A DNA stretch of 64,000 nucleotides from Progne subis subis (lineage: Eukaryota; Chordata; Aves; Passeriformes; Hirundinidae), in the NCBI GenBank assembly GCA_022316685.1, contig JAKJHU010000014.1, positions 7,849,001 through 7,913,000 on the forward strand, written 5' to 3'. The position numbers were made by a program, and so were the translations under genes. The notes under the pieces are model-generated. The model was not told the DNA's origin. It did no database searches and saw only the letters and a program-made list of their open reading frames with translations. Of the stretch, positions 13,601 through 27,894 are shown piece by piece. How positions within the stretch are numbered: position 1 is the first letter of the stretch; every line of letters begins with the position of its first letter.

Positions 13601-14287
13601 TTAAGGCTGCAATCCCCTAAATTTAAAACTGGAGTTAAGTTTCTGCTCTTTGCAGTGTGTCCCACACTTCCCCCACACTCATTCTGTGCTGTTCACACTA
13701 TTAGATTTAATTTGTAGGGTTGTTTTTTTTTTTTCTTTTTAAAGATGCTAATTTTGCATTAACAGAAGGAAAGAAAATCCTTCCAGCTGAAGGAATTAAA
13801 ATGCACGGTCGTGATTTCGTCTTCACTCCGTGCTGAGGATGAAATTCCTGGGCTGGGAGGGTGGCTGAGGACAGGGATGGGGCAGAGCTGTGCCCCTCAG
13901 AGGAAATCTCTCATTAAACATCCTCAAATCACAATTTATTTCCCTATTTTCCCCTGGGATTCAGCCTCCAGGTGCGCCAGGAATGTCAGCAGCTGCCGCA
14001 AGCTTTGCCTGGAGTCACAAATAACTTCAGCCAAGCAGTTTGCGTTCGGCTTTCCTTAATTCCAGTGATTTAATTCCCGTTCCCTCCGCTCCATAAAACT
14101 CAACTGGCCTCCCTGTAAACACCAGTGCCACGGGTGCAGTTTCCCTTTTGTAATCACCCATCTTTAACAAGGTGGAGGAGGAGTCATGAGCACCAGCTGC
14201 AGGCACGAGAGGCTGGGATGGCTCTTTGGTGCATTGCTGCAGCGTTCCTGGGCTTGGCCAGGAGCTGGGATCGGTGGTGAGCTGACC

Positions 14288-14357
14288 AGAATCATCATCA
14301 CCATCACCATCACCATCACCATCACCATCACCATCACCATCACCATCACCATCACCA
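14288..14357. repeat. (ATCACC)n hexanucleotide array
   Basis: About eleven copies of atcacc on the + strand. It would read as Ile-Thr repeats on + and as Gly-Asp or Val-Met repeats on -, which explains the odd low-complexity open frames at this spot. Confidence 0.95.
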
Positions 14358-15424
14358 CCAAACACGAGGAGCCTCCTTAGCCCTAAACTTCACCTCCTTC
14401 CTCAAGCTCCTCACCTCCTAAGCAGAGCCCAAGCGCTCAGAATGAAGCAGCTGTTTGGTTTAAGCATAAATTTATCCATTTTCTGCAGCCTGCTCATTAA
14501 ATTTTAACTCCTGCAGTCTTTTCCAGGAGGGCTTGGAGCAGGATTTTCCCCTTGCTGGGATGAATGGCTCCTCTCTGGAGATGCTGGGGCTGTGGGGTAT
14601 CCAAGGGTGGTGTTGCACAGGTTCTAAAGCTGGTAAACACCTTTATATTTATTGAATTAACCTCTGGACTTGCTGGAGAATAGCTCAAAACACCTGACAC
14701 AGAGCAGACAGCTTTTTTTGGTTTATAGCCACAGTTTGGGTACAATTTACCCCGTTTGTCATCTTCTATAATTATTTTTCTAATGCTGCCTCTAGTGCAG
14801 GGACAATATGTGAATTTGAATAAGCTGTGAAAAGCTGCTCATGAGGGGAATAACAATTTAGAAGCGTGGAGGTAGTTCCTAACACTCATTAATTTATTTT
14901 TAAAGAGGGGAGTTCCTTTATCCTCTTTGTTTTCAGCCTTTATTAATAATTACGTTGTGCCTTGTCCCCCCACACTCCAGGGGGTGTGGATGATGTGATA
15001 TTGGGAGGGCAATTTCATCCTATTAACCTGAATTAGCTGAAGTGCTGTCAAGTCACCAGGCAGGAATTGGAGCAGTAGAACCAAATTGGGGAGCAAACCT
15101 TTCCGGGGAGCTGTGGGAGAACGGAGAGTCTGGCAATAAAGTGCTTTAATTAATTAATGGTGCAGTCACCATCCCTGGAGTGTTTACAACAGGTGTGGAA
15201 GTGACACTTGAGGACGGGGTTTAGTGGTGACCCTGGTGGTGAGCTGCACTCAAGGGCCTTGAAGATCTTTCCCAAATTTAAGGATTTTCTGATGAATTTG
15301 ACCTGTCCTGGTGTGTTATTGGATAATTTCCTGCTCATCTTCCAGCCTTTTAACCTCCAGGAGGGTTCCCCGCGCCCTGGTGTGAAGGAGGCTCCACATC
15401 TGGCAGGATGAGGCTTTCAAGTGA

Positions 15425-15616
15425 CTAAGGAAAGGTTTGGATTCGGGAAAAATCCCTCCCTGCGAGGGTGGGGAGGCCCTGGCACAGAGCAGCTGTGGCT
15501 GCCCCATCCCTCAAGTGTCCCAGGCCAGCTTGGACAGGGCTTGGAGCACCCGTGTGGCCCTGGAATGGGATGGGACTGAAGGTCCTTGCACCCCACAGCA
15601 CTTTGTGATTCCACGG
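15425..15616 (+). mobile_element. CR1 LINE fragment, forward orientation
   Basis: Contains aaggtttggattcgggaaaaa, gcgagggtggggaggccctgg, cagagcagctgtggctgccc and ggacagggcttggagcaccc, in the order of the CR1 3' end. The terminal part (tgaaggtccttgcaccccacagc) is diverged. Confidence 0.85.
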
Positions 15617-18600
15617 TTCCGCTCCCCCTTGTCTTCCACCTCATCTCCAGACCTGCAGAAGCCCAAGTTTTTGGGCAAACCCTTTGTTTTCATCCTCCTT
15701 TCTCCCCTGGCTGGGCAGTTCTGCTGAGGCCAGCCCAGGTTCACAGTCCTTGCTGTCCTCCTGCTGTTCTGAGCTCGCCCTGCCCCGCTGCTCAGCCGGG
15801 CTGTTCTCACATCTCCCTTTGCTGGGAGCTCCTGGCAGCGCCTTTCCCCGCTCTGCCAGCTCCTGACCTTCACAGCTGCACCAGATGCCTTTTCTTCTGT
15901 TACTCATAAATCACTTCCTATTCTTTTATCAGGGGTTTTTTGGGTTTTTTTTTTCTCCTCTTCTCTTTTTTTGCCAAGTGCAGGGCTTTATTTCCCAGCT
16001 GTCAGCATTTACTTAAGTGTCAATGTCACCTCCCCGAAATGCTGCCAGGTGAGGACAGAACTTCCTGATCACCTGCTGATCTCTTCCCAAAGTATCTCTC
16101 TGCACAGATTTATCTCCACTCTTTAAGGTCTCTCATCTCAGGTCCTTTCTTTAGTAGAAACTCAGCCATTCCCGTGTCATTGTGGCCCACGGGAGTTTTG
16201 TTTTATATTTGGATTTTGCAGTTCTCGTTCTTCATGAAAGAGAGACCGGGTTGGTGAACTAGGATAAAAAAGCATTTATCCAGAGGGATGTTCTGTGCAG
16301 GAACCTGCACTCTGAGCAGATCAGAGCTGGCAAATCTCTCTCCCCAACTCTCCTGTTTTCCCGCTGAATTTCATGAAAGAATTCCGTGATTTGTTCTTTT
16401 CTCTCCGTGAGGAATATTTCCTCAGTCTCACAGCACGAAGCTGCGCTCCTCCCCAGTCAGGTGCTCCGGGCAAACTCACTCTCCTGTGTTTCCTGACATT
16501 CCCTTCCAAACCCTTGTGGCTGCACTGAGAGGAGAACTAAAGGAATTTTGTGAGCACCATTCTGTGAATTTGACTTTCCTTTCCGTCCCTTTCGCCTCAC
16601 GCCCTCCGTCGGAGACGCGGAACGTGCGAGGCAATTAGGAAAGAACAGAATTCATTAAAACCCACAACGAAGCTCTGGCTTTTGGGATCCACTCAAATGA
16701 GCATCTTGAACCAGGACCAAGGAGCAATCCCGTGTTCCAGCCCGGCCAACAACATCCTTTGGAAACGTTCTTGGACGGCAGCACAGCGAGCAGTGGTGAT
16801 GAAAAGCTTTAACTGCACAAATTTGCTGGTGGCTAAATACAGAATTAGGAGTCTCCGCCTAGAAAACGAGGGGATTGTTTGGATTTAGTGGCAAAAGAAA
16901 CAAAGCTGGAAAAAAGATCCTTCATAGACTGCTCGGGGAGGTGCTGGATGAGGAGCGGCAGAGGTGATGCTGTGGGATTATTAACATGGAATTCAGCCCA
17001 TCCAAGAGAAATCCTTGGCTGCTTTTTGGTTTTGGTGTAATGTCAGTGCCATGGGAACGTGGTGGGAAGGAGCAGGACTGTCCCTGGGGAGGATAATTGG
17101 CGTTGAATCAAGTTTGCCTCGCATCTGGGAGGGAAAACTGCCTGGCCAAGGAGCATTTTTGGGATAAAAGTGTGGCCACGGGGCTTTCCTTGGTGTTTTA
17201 TCCGGTCACGTTCCTGTTTTTCCGTGTCCCAAACCACCAGCACTTGAACAGTTCTTGGGTTTTTAATCATTTGTCACCCATTCCTTCAATCTTGTATCAA
17301 CATTCCGTTATTTGATGTGCCCGGGCTCTGTTTCCCAAGGCCCCATCGCTGTCTGTTGGATGTTGGTGTGAGTGGGATGTGAAAATCGACCCCAGGCTGG
17401 ACCCTGGAGCAGGAATTTCCGTGGTTTGAGTGTTATTCCAGCTTTTATCCTGGCAGCTTCCACGCCGAGCGGGCGTTTTGCGCATCAGGACGCGAAAATT
17501 CCGTTCTCAAGTGCGGAATTCACAAACATCCTGTCCGCTCACCGTGGCGACACGGCTTCCAAAAAATTCCTCCCAAAATAATCCTGAAATGGACACATCA
17601 AAGAGGGACCTTGTCTAAATTTCCCCCCAAAATAAACCTGCAAACAAAGCCCTGGCTAGGATGTTGGGATTAATGATGTTTTGTGTTGCTTCCTTGAGAA
17701 AAGATCTGTGAGCTTCAAGGTTTGTTATCTATTTATAAAGCATTTTAATTTGATTTATGAGTTAGGGTTAAGGTAGGCCGGCTTTTCCTTCAGTTCTACC
17801 TCTGGGTACAGGCGGTGGTGAAAAATTTAATTAAATTGTGCTGCCCATAACGATTGCACTATTCCCTGGAACGGGACGCCACCAGGAGTGGGGTGCTCCA
17901 AGCGCTTTATTTAGAAATCATATATAAATTATAGACATAAATAACATCCACAACGTATCATGTTCTACACAGGACAATGAGAATTTATTTTTTTCCTCTA
18001 TTTATTGAGGTTTAGGAATATGTCAGATATCCTGTTCTGCTCACACATTGCTCTGGAGCTTCCTTCAATTTTCCTTCACTTCCACGGAATTCTTTAATCA
18101 CGGCCACCCCATTTTTTTCCCAGCAAACCTCTGTGTGATTGAAATGCTTCATGTCCTTGGTTTTGTCTTTCTATGACCTGATTGAGCTCTTCAGTCCTGC
18201 ACAACGAGGCAAACCAGCATTAAAAATCCCAAGTTTTACCCTGCCACATCCAGTGGTGCCACCCAGACTTCAGGCAGGCCAAAGTAATTCTATTTTTAAA
18301 CCCAAAATAATGCTTTGGAGTATTTATTCCGGTCAGAAAAGGCACTGGGATCAGCACAAACTGAATTTTATTTATTCCAGATGGACAAAATAGAGGTTTT
18401 TGCTCAGAGACACGCAGAGATTTTGCCTTGCAGAGTTTTAGGCCTGGATTTTTTTTATTTTTTTTTTTTCCCTGCTTAACCATTCCTTGGCTAAAGGAAT
18501 TTTTAGTTTATCATTATTTTCTTGCAAAGGAGTAATCGGTGTCACAAAGCTCCCACTGGAGTGAATTATTCTGGGTGATAATGAAGATTTTAAGTGGTCA

Positions 18601-18629
18601 GTTTTCCAGCTGTCAGCACATCTGGTCGA

Positions 18630-18910
18630 TTTATATTCCTTTATTTTATATTTACAATATATAGTGTATATTGTGTATATTAGGTGTATGTATATTATAT
18701 ATCTATTACATTATATATAGTATATAGTACACAATAGAGTCTATATACTATATATATTATATGTGATATAATTTATACACTATGATATATTTAATATATT
18801 ATCTATATAATTATAGACATATAATAAATATATAATGCATTATGTATTTATTACATCTTTTATATATTAAATACTATTTTTTAATTTCGGTTCTATATTT
18901 TATATATTTC
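18630..18910. repeat. AT-rich tract of TATA/ATATA words
   Basis: About 280 bp of tatatta, tatagta and atatat words with weak internal repetition. No gene content. Confidence 0.85.
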
Positions 18911-19186
18911 AAAGGTGGAAACTGAGGGAAAAACCTCTCTCCTTCCCTCTCCCAATGCCCCACAAAGCAGAAACTTCAGGATTTGCATTCCCTGGTTTTT
19001 CCCCTGGGATTGCTGCAGTTGCTCACCTCCAAAAAAATAGGAGAAGGTTCCAGAAAAAAAAGTGACGGAAATACTGAGGGAAATCTTCTGCTTCCCTTTT
19101 TTCTGGTTACACCATTTGGTGTTTGATTAAAAACTCCAAATCTGGCACCTCTTTTTATGCGAAACACCTTGAATTGGGATTTCTCC

Positions 19187-19252
19187 CAGATTCCCTGTGG
19201 GATTTCTCCCGAATTCCCTGTGGGATTTCTCCCGAATTCCCTGTGGGATTCC
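19187..19252. repeat. 24 bp tandem repeat, about 2.7 copies
   Basis: The unit reads ttctcccgaattccctgtggga-, repeated at 24 bp spacing. The first copy has caga in place of cgaa. Confidence 0.9.
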
Positions 19253-19814
19253 CAGCTCGTGGCATTTTCTCCATGAACACTCCGAGAAATTGCATGGAAA
19301 TGATTTCATTAGATGCCTTTCAAAGCTAAACACGTGTTAGTCCTTGTAGAAAGGAACAAGCTGCAGGTTATTTTGGCAATATTCGGTAAGAGAAAAACAG
19401 ATTTTTCTCATAATTGAGTCCACTTTAAAAAACCACGACGCTAAATCACTAAGAGATGTTGTTTGAGTGGGTTTCAAGCTTGGTTTCTAAGAGAAAATCA
19501 GATTATTTCTTGGCCACCTACCTATGAAAACATTTTAACAGCTTTTTTGCTTGACCCTGTAGTTATATATTTTACTTTACATAATTCCTGTGAGCACTGA
19601 GAAAGGCCAAAGAGAAAACCACAGGAATCAGCAGGGAAAAGCATTTTCTCTCAAAGCACATCCTCCTGATGCATATAAAGTAGAATTTAAAAAGATTTTA
19701 AGGAGTTTTAATCCACCTCAGCCGTCCTCCCTAACTGTGGAGTGCTCAGGGTTCGGTTTTTTAGGCCCAGCTGAGCTTCACTCTTTTATTTATTCTCTGC
19801 TTATTCAAGATATT

Positions 19815-19880
19815 AAAGAACCACAGAATCATTTGGGTTGGAAAAGACCTTTAAGACCGTCAAGCCCAATAATACTTAGC
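19815..19880 (-). mobile_element. Short CR1-type LINE fragment
   Basis: The + strand reads cacagaatcatttgggttgg and then aaaagacctttaagaccgtcaagccc. This matches the reverse complement of the 3' terminus of older avian CR1 subfamilies. Only about 60 bp remain. Confidence 0.7.
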
Positions 19881-22800
19881 AGATCATAAAGCCCCAAATT
19901 CCACAAAATGCACTTTAATGTTCGAAATTCACGATGCAAAAACAGCGCGGTGAGAACAAGAGGTGGGGTAGGAAAGTCGAGGCCTTGAATTCAAAGTTTT
20001 TAAGGAGTTTAAGGAGAATAAAATGAGATTTTGTAGGAAAGGACGCAAAGAACTGGGATCGGGGGAGGAATGGGAGTGGGAAAAGCTGTGCAGAGGGGCC
20101 AAGGGCAAAAGCACAGCAACGAGAAGTAAAAATAGCAGGATAAAGATCATTCTGGTACCAAAAAATAGCCTGTGGCTCCTCGTGTGCATGTGAAACTGGA
20201 ATAGTGACCAAAATAAGCTCCGTGGAAAAGAGATCCAGGATGCTCCCCCTCTCCAGAAAATCCCTGTACGGACGGCAGCGAGGAAACAGCTCCTTGTGAA
20301 ACAGCTTTTTATCCGTAAAACCAAGATACAACCAGTTTTAGTTCTCCATTTTGATTGCTGGAGTTAAATATTTCATCTTTCAGGCAGTTTCATCTGCAGG
20401 TCTTTAAAAATATAATATCCCCCAAATTGCATCCAATGAAAACGTTCATTGTGTAATTTTGTATTTGGATTCATTCACTCCCCTCCCCAATTTCTGCCTG
20501 ATTTCCAGGCAGCAGAGTTTATTGCAAAGCTTTAGAAAACCAGATTAGAATATTATTTTAAGTGTCAGGAAGCATCAAGCATTTTATCGTGATTTCCCGC
20601 AGCCGTTGCTCTCGCAAAATTTGATTTCCCACTTCGCTAAAATCCACTTTATGAAAATACTGCGGCCGCGTGTGGGGGAAAGGGAGATTATGGGCTCCAA
20701 AATGGGAATAAGGAGTTCAGAAATAGCCCTGAGTCCATTTTCCTGGGCTTTTTGCTCATGTGTTTTGTTCTGGTGGGGCCTCTTAGGTGGGAAATGAAAT
20801 GAAACTTTTCCTTTAAAACCACATTTTCGCCTCCCGGAGCAGCACGTTCCTTTGCTTCCGGGGTATTTTTGGGTTGACGCAGCAAGCGTCAGCACCTCCT
20901 TAAGGTGAGGCTCAATCCCAGTTTTAATTTTGCAGGGGATTTTTCTCCTCCCTGCAACGGGATGGAATAAAAATAGCCAAGATTCAATCCCAAGGCAGAG
21001 TAATCTGGGTTTGAGCCGCTGAGCGGGCACCAGCTCGTGGGCAGGGATGGGCTTTTCTTGGAAAAGCCACCTGGAACTGCCAGTCCCTTCCTGAGTCCAG
21101 CCCAGTGCTCCTAGCAGCACTCATCCCAACCCAAGAGGCTTTTCCCCAAAAAACCGTGGTAGAATTTAAAATCCCAAAGTACAAAACCATTAAATTTTTA
21201 GTTGCAGCCAGTCACGAAGAAGAAAATAACCCCCATCTTCTTCCTTTTGAAGAATGTAAAAAAGAATTAAAAAAAAAAAAAAAAAATTCAAATTTGCAGA
21301 GTTGAATGCAAACAAAATGACAAATCATTAAATAAAATAATAAGTAAATAAAATAACTATTAAAAACAATAAACCAGTGGAGGGATTTAATTCCTGTCAG
21401 GGTACCCAGGGCCAGCAGAAACCTCCCAGCAGCTGCTGCTGGTGCTGGAGAAGCACCAGGAACTTCTCAGTTATGATTTTTCCTTCTCCTTGGAGAAATG
21501 GGAATGGATTTTTATGGAGCTGGATGCTCCACAAGGCCTTGAAGGTTTTCACATTTAGCACCTCAAGCACCTCTCCTTTCTTTCAGCTTATCCTTCAAGG
21601 TATCTCCCAAAATTCCTTCTTCCCTGTTGTCCCTTTTTCCTTTTTCCACAGACTTTTGCCCTCAGAAATGCCAATATTTGGCTCTACCATCGTGTTGGCT
21701 CCAAAATAAGTTTCTCGCTCTTCTACACACCAGGGTTTGTTTTTTTTTTCCCCTCCTCTCAACATTTCCTGCTGGTATTTTATTTGTCTCAGTTTAGATG
21801 AGTTTCTGTCAAACCCACAAGATTCCCAAATCCTGTTTTTACCCTTTTTTGGGTTTTTTATTTGCTCAGCAGTTGGCAGCGTTTCTTTGAACCTTCTGAT
21901 TCTTTCAGATGTTGTTTTCTCGTTCCGTGTTTGTGTCCCGCCGTCGGTCGTCAGGAAACAAACCTGCTTTTTTGGGGGTGGAAAGCTGCAATTCCACGGT
22001 TTCCTGCCCAGAATTAGTCCCTCACATTTTTTTGTCCCGATCTGTCGGGGCGCTTGAAGCTGTTGAGATTTTTTTTCCCCATTCTGCTCTTCTCCTTGGG
22101 TTTCACCACAGTTCATCCCTTTAGCGTTCGCTGCTCCAAGTGTTAAAGCCAGGAATAAACCTGGATTTATTATTGAAATGTATTTATTCCAGCAGCTGGG
22201 ATCAGGCAGTGCCTGGAGGGGAGCGGGATGTGTAGATGGATTTAAAAGCACCTGGAGATGATGTGCTGGAAGGTTTGGACATGGTTTAGTGATCAGGTGT
22301 AGTAAACAGAGCTCAGGCAGAGATAACACCATGGGTGCATCGTTCTGAGAATAATCCTGGAGTTCTGTGGGATAAGAGGATGAGAGGAGGGCTTGGAGAG
22401 AGGATTGAGGGCGATGCTCCCACTGCTTCATCTGGGGATGTTCCCAGAGCTGCCTGGCTTGGATTGGAGCTCCAGGAGTTCCAAGATTGGGAAGTCATCA
22501 GCTGATTCCTGGGATTGGCACTCGGCCGTGATCCTTGCCTTGGACAGCTGTTGGGAAACTCTCTGGAAAATAATAGGGAAAAGCTCTCTGGAAAATAATG
22601 AAAAATCTGGTGGAGTGGGAATAGTTCTGTGGAAATCCAGGTGGAATAATGAGCAGCAAGGGGGAGAAATCCCCCCAGAGTTCCCCCATCCTGAGGGATG
22701 AAGCGAGGGAACAGCCCCAGGGTGAGGGACAGAGCACGGCACCAAAAAGCCCAGAGACTTTGGGGAAAAATGTTCATGATTTGGGGAAGTAATAAATCAA

Positions 22801-24009
22801 TGCCCGAGTGACAGCAAAACATTGATTTGCCGGCAGCCCCATTTTGCTGAGAAATAAACTCCATCTCCCCAGCTTCCACCTCAGAGGCTGTCAGAGAGCT
22901 GGCTCAGGAGAACCTGAGGAATTCATTCCCACCAGGGAAGCGTTTCAGCGGCCTTTGGGGAGCAAGGCTGGATGAGAGTGGATTTTTCACCCTGTAAATG
23001 TGGTTCACAAGGAAAAAGGTGCCAGTGCCTGGGATCAGGGCTTGGAGCAGCGTTTCAGCTCCCAGGGCACTTGTTCACCACCCCTGGGATATCTTGGCCT
23101 TCCCTGAATTTCAAATCCGTTGTTCCTCCGAAACGTTGGCTCAGGTTTTGCTTAAATTTCTGTTTAAACTCCTGGGCTGGAAAGGTTGAACATTTTTGGG
23201 CACATTGCCAAAATATTAAGCTGTGCTGCGTGAGCTGCTCCGCTCCACGCTCCCGAGAAAAGGTATTTGCTTTTTGTTGTCTCGAGGCTTGCCATGAAAT
23301 CTGAAAACTCCAGGCTGTGTCACTTTAATATACAAACACTCCAAGCAATACAAAAGCCTTCAAATCAAAGCCGTGCTGTTATCTCTTCAGAGCAGGAGCT
23401 TTTTTCAAGGAGCTTCTAATGCAGAAGCGGAATCACTTGCAGTCGCTGCTTTGAAGTTTTTATGGTGTGCTATCATGGACCTTTAATCCGTGCTGGGGCT
23501 GCTCTTAAAAACAGGAGGAAATTGCAAAGTGAAGTGGTGAAGAAACTGCTGGGACATTTAATCAGCCTCACTCGAGAGAGGAACCCTGGTCAGGGCTGTC
23601 ACTTGGAGCCTGGTGCTGCTGGAGTGGCGCTGCCTGGGTGCACTGCAGCCTGGTGATGAATAAAGTGATAAAATCTGCTGAATTATGGCTGCAACGCTCT
23701 AAATGTCACCCAGAGTGTCTGTGCTGAGGTCTCAGCCCGTGGCAGGCACTGCGTATTCCCCTCTGTAAATCAGCCTGTCCTGAGGTTACTTTTCCCCCCT
23801 CAGCTGGATAATTCCCTGCTCACCCCCCGTTCTCCATCCACTCCGAGATGAAAATAGCTGGAAACCTCCTTGACCTTCTGCCTTGATAATAAGCGCAATT
23901 AACGGCCCGTGTCCGAACGAGCTGGTAGAAACAAAATGACCGTGTGCCATCTGATTGAATTAAACTGTGTCTCAGGAGAACGTCCTTTAAATGGCCGCCT
24001 TTATTTCCT

Positions 24010-24132
24010 TGGCATCAAATCTCTGAGGCTGGAAAAGATTTCCAAGACCATGGGGTCCAATCTCTACCTTGTCACCAGCCCAGAGCGCTGCGTGCCACAC
24101 CAGGTGTTCTTTGAGCACAATTGGTGTCTTTC
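24010..24132 (-). mobile_element. Degenerate CR1-type LINE fragment
   Basis: The + strand has ctgaggctggaaaagatttcc, aagaccatggggtccaatc, a gcgctgcgtgccacaccagg segment and ttctttgagcac. This layout fits the reverse complement of a CR1 3' region (tgaggttggaaaagacctcc ... tccaacc). Strongly diverged. Confidence 0.6.
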
Positions 24133-27100
24133 CTTTTTCTGGCTGTTCCACTTCACTCACTCTTCTCCCTTTCTTGAGTTCCTCTCTCCATTCTTTTTTC
24201 CTACATCTGCCTCCTTCCTCCTCGTTTTCCCATCTTTTTGAGTGAACTGCTCATGGGCTTGAGGAACAAAAACCGCCTCCAAACCATTCCCTGCTCCTCA
24301 CCTGCCTTTGGGCTCAAAAACCAGAGATGTTCTGATCCCCACAGGCAGGAAAAATCCTTTTTTTTTTTTTTTTATTCTTTCACACGTACATTTTTAGAGG
24401 GAAGAAGGAATAACATCCAGGCATTGGTGCTTGTCGTGGCTGGGGCCTGATTTACGCCTCTCCTGCTCTCAAGGGTAGAACTCTGAGTGTTTGTGTAGTG
24501 AAATGCCTCCAGAAAATGAACAGCCTTTGGAAACTATTTATGGATTCGAGTTGGCTGCTCTTCTGTTTAATGAAGTCCCTGTCTTTGAGCCTCTGCCATT
24601 TAATTAAGTGGTTTATGTAATTACTCTCTGACATCAATTCTGTCCACTCCGGAAGGTTTGTCTTTTCTTCTTGAAGGAGCAGTTTTATTTAATGGGAGTT
24701 TCTGTGTGCCTCAGCTCGGGAGAAGAACCTGCAGATGAATTCCAGGGCAGTCCCTCTGGAGCAGGGTGGGCTGAGATCCTTTTTATCCTCGGTCACTGAT
24801 GTCCCTAAAAATGCCCTGATTCCTCCAGATTTTAGGAAAAGTTGTGTCACTACAACCAGAGCATCTCTTCCCTCAGAGCCTTCACATCCTCAGCTCTCTC
24901 ACCTGTTAGCTCATCAGAGGGAAAGTTTCCTTTTATGGGAAGAAACCTTTTAAAAGTAATTTAACCCATTTTTGTTACTGTTTTCTTAAACCCGCAGCTG
25001 CTCTCTCGATTCTCAGATTCCGGGTACAGCAAGCAGGCAGGGTTTTCCATGAACAATTCCCTAATAACCTCACCCCAATCAATCATAATTACCCCACTAT
25101 TTATACATCTGGGGATTCCAGGAGCCTTTTTAAGCGCTAAGTTGTGCCACAATCTCATGTTTCAGCTGCTTATCACCCACATGATCACAAAAATCCCTTT
25201 TCCTGGCAGCCCGGTGTTCCAGGAGCACACGGAGAGGACACAAAAGTTTGCTTTATTCTGGATTAGTTTTCCAGGGACCTTTCCTGGCTGCCTCCAGCTC
25301 ATTATTTGGGTCAATACAGTGGATTTCTCAAAGCCAAAGGGAGGAGGGGATGTCAGAAAATAATCATAATTACATTTAAGCAGAGCTCATTGAACCTGCA
25401 CTGTCCCACTCAGAAATTTTAATTTCTGAAGGAAATGCTGTGGTGAATCCAGGGATTCCACCTTTTCCCTGTTAACTCTTTGTGTGCAGGGTTTGTCCCA
25501 GTCCTGGAAGGGACGGAGGAAAATCCAAGTCTCAGCTGTGTCTCCATCCCTGGATCCCTCTGGAAGAGCTGCTGGGATGAACCCCAAGGGTCCCCAGCTC
25601 CTCTTCCTCACCCTGACAGGTTTTATCTCCATCTCATCTCCTTCTCCTCACAGCTTTGGATGCTAATTATTAATGGGATTTCTCAACAGAGAAGTCTTTA
25701 AGGTCAGACCTAAACGGAAGCTTAAGGATTGTTTCCAGCATTTGATTTATCTCCTTCAGGAAAAGCTTGGCTCCAAGGGACAACATCTCCTGCTCCGGGA
25801 GCTTTCCTGCTTCCCTCAGGGGATTTATGGCTGAGGAAGGCAAAATGATAATATTTTATACATTCACACTCTGCTGCCGTTTGAAAATTCCTGTGTGTTT
25901 GCCTCTTGCTGAGCTTTGGAGTTGTGCTGGATGGGATTACAGAAATATTCCATTTAGAAGTGCCAAGGAAGGGTGGGAGACAGGTTTGTGACCAGCTGCT
26001 TGAACACTGGTGAAACTCCAAGCAGGTGAAAATAGAGAGAATTCTTTTCTTGGTCTCATATGTAACTCACCCAGACTGAATCTTTCCAGTTCTTGATTTC
26101 TGCTTGGCACAAAGCGAAGTCTCTAAATCAGGAGAGACCATTTAGGCTAAAATATTCCCCTCCTCTCCCTCGGTGCTTGGAGAGAGAGAACAATGGCAAA
26201 GAAAGATGAATGCTTCTTGCTCTTTAATTGAGTCTAATAGGCTATAAATACATTTTTTCCCTCAACTACAGGAGCAGAATTGAAAGGCTTCTGGTGAAAC
26301 TGGTTTTTCACTTAAAAAAAAAAAAAAGAGAACACAAAAAACCCTGCTCTTTGGAAAAGCTTCTGCACAGAGACACCTGTGGAACTCCCCTGGAGTAGTT
26401 TTAAGGCATTTTAATTCCTAATAAAAGCTTTGGGTCCAGGGGCTGCGTTGATGCAGGGTTACAGGCACAGGGTTGGAAATGGCATTTAAAAGTTGAGTCA
26501 TTTTGCAAACCTCTTTTTCTTTTTTTACCTTCAGCGCTGAACTTGATGAGCTCAGTAAAATCCAAAATGCAGCATCTTGCTGTATCAAAAAAGGCTTGGC
26601 AAAGGAGCAGTTCGACACCTGTGTAAATTTAGAGGTTTTTATGACGCTCTGACCATTATTTCTAGGGTTATTGCTCTTTCTCTCACTCCTGCCTGTTTAT
26701 ACCAATATAAAAAATGATCCCTTTTCACTTAGGTTTGATTACAGGGATGGAGGAAAATGTTTCGGTTCAGCTTGGTTGGATGAAACGCTCCTGGCTGGCC
26801 TTCAAATGCAATCCCTGCTCCGTGCACCTTCACATTTAGGAAAGAAATTGTAATTTGGGCCCTGGATTTTTCTGCGTTGTTACCCGGTAATGGCCAGGTC
26901 TTTTCAGGCATTTTAAACCCCTTTTTTTCCACATGGTTTCATTTCATATTCAGCTCATCTCTGTTAATGGTTCCACCCAATTAGCATCAAAATCAGGGGA
27001 AATCTTGACATCTCAAATTTTTTTTTTTTTAGCACTTCAATCACACCTATTTTGCTTTGTGCCATTAACTAAATCGTGCCCTTTGGTAAATCCAAATATT

Positions 27101-27894
27101 AGTCAGACATAAACGTCCTTTCCTTAGGGCCATGTGGGTGTTTGTCAGAATTCTTGCTGCTCTTCTGTGTCAGTGCTTGTGCATCTCCCAGGATTTATGG
27201 AATCCATCACCTTGAAACCAGCTCCAGCTCCCTGTTTGTCAGAACTGACAGGAATTTTAGCACACAACTGCTTTGGGCCTCGTTTTCACTTTAATTTCCC
27301 CACTAATCCGAATTTTTTCTCCTAAAAGAGGCGTGGATAATGATTGACTTTCTAATTAAGCTTCAGAGGTTGTGTGTGTGCGATTTAAGCGCTGATGCTT
27401 TTCTTTGTGCTGCAGGAATAATTCCTTTACTCTCATTGTTCCTAATATTCTGAATTTCGGGGTTATGTGTGTGGTTGTCAGAACAAATATTCAGGGTGGA
27501 ATCACCCAGCCCAGCTGGGATTTGATATTTCCACAGATGGTGACTCCAGAGCTTCTCTGGGCACCCTGTGTTTGACCAGAAAAACAACAAAAAAACCTCT
27601 TTTATTTAAGTTTGGGTGGCATTTCCTGCATTTCAGTCTGTTCCATTCAGGAGAAGGATAAACAGAAATTGCTGACTTGCTGTGTTCACTTGGAAAATTG
27701 TCCTGTGACTTCTCCAGTCTTCGATGGAATTATCCCTAAATAATTGATAAATCCAGGGGAATTGCACTCAGTTGCTGGGGGGCACCTGCAAAGAGCTTGA
27801 AATTAATAAATCCAAGCACAGCTCTGGATCTCTGATATTGCAGTGTGGTCCTGAAGGAAAATGTGGGGGCTCCATGAGCTCCCAGGACAGTGGA

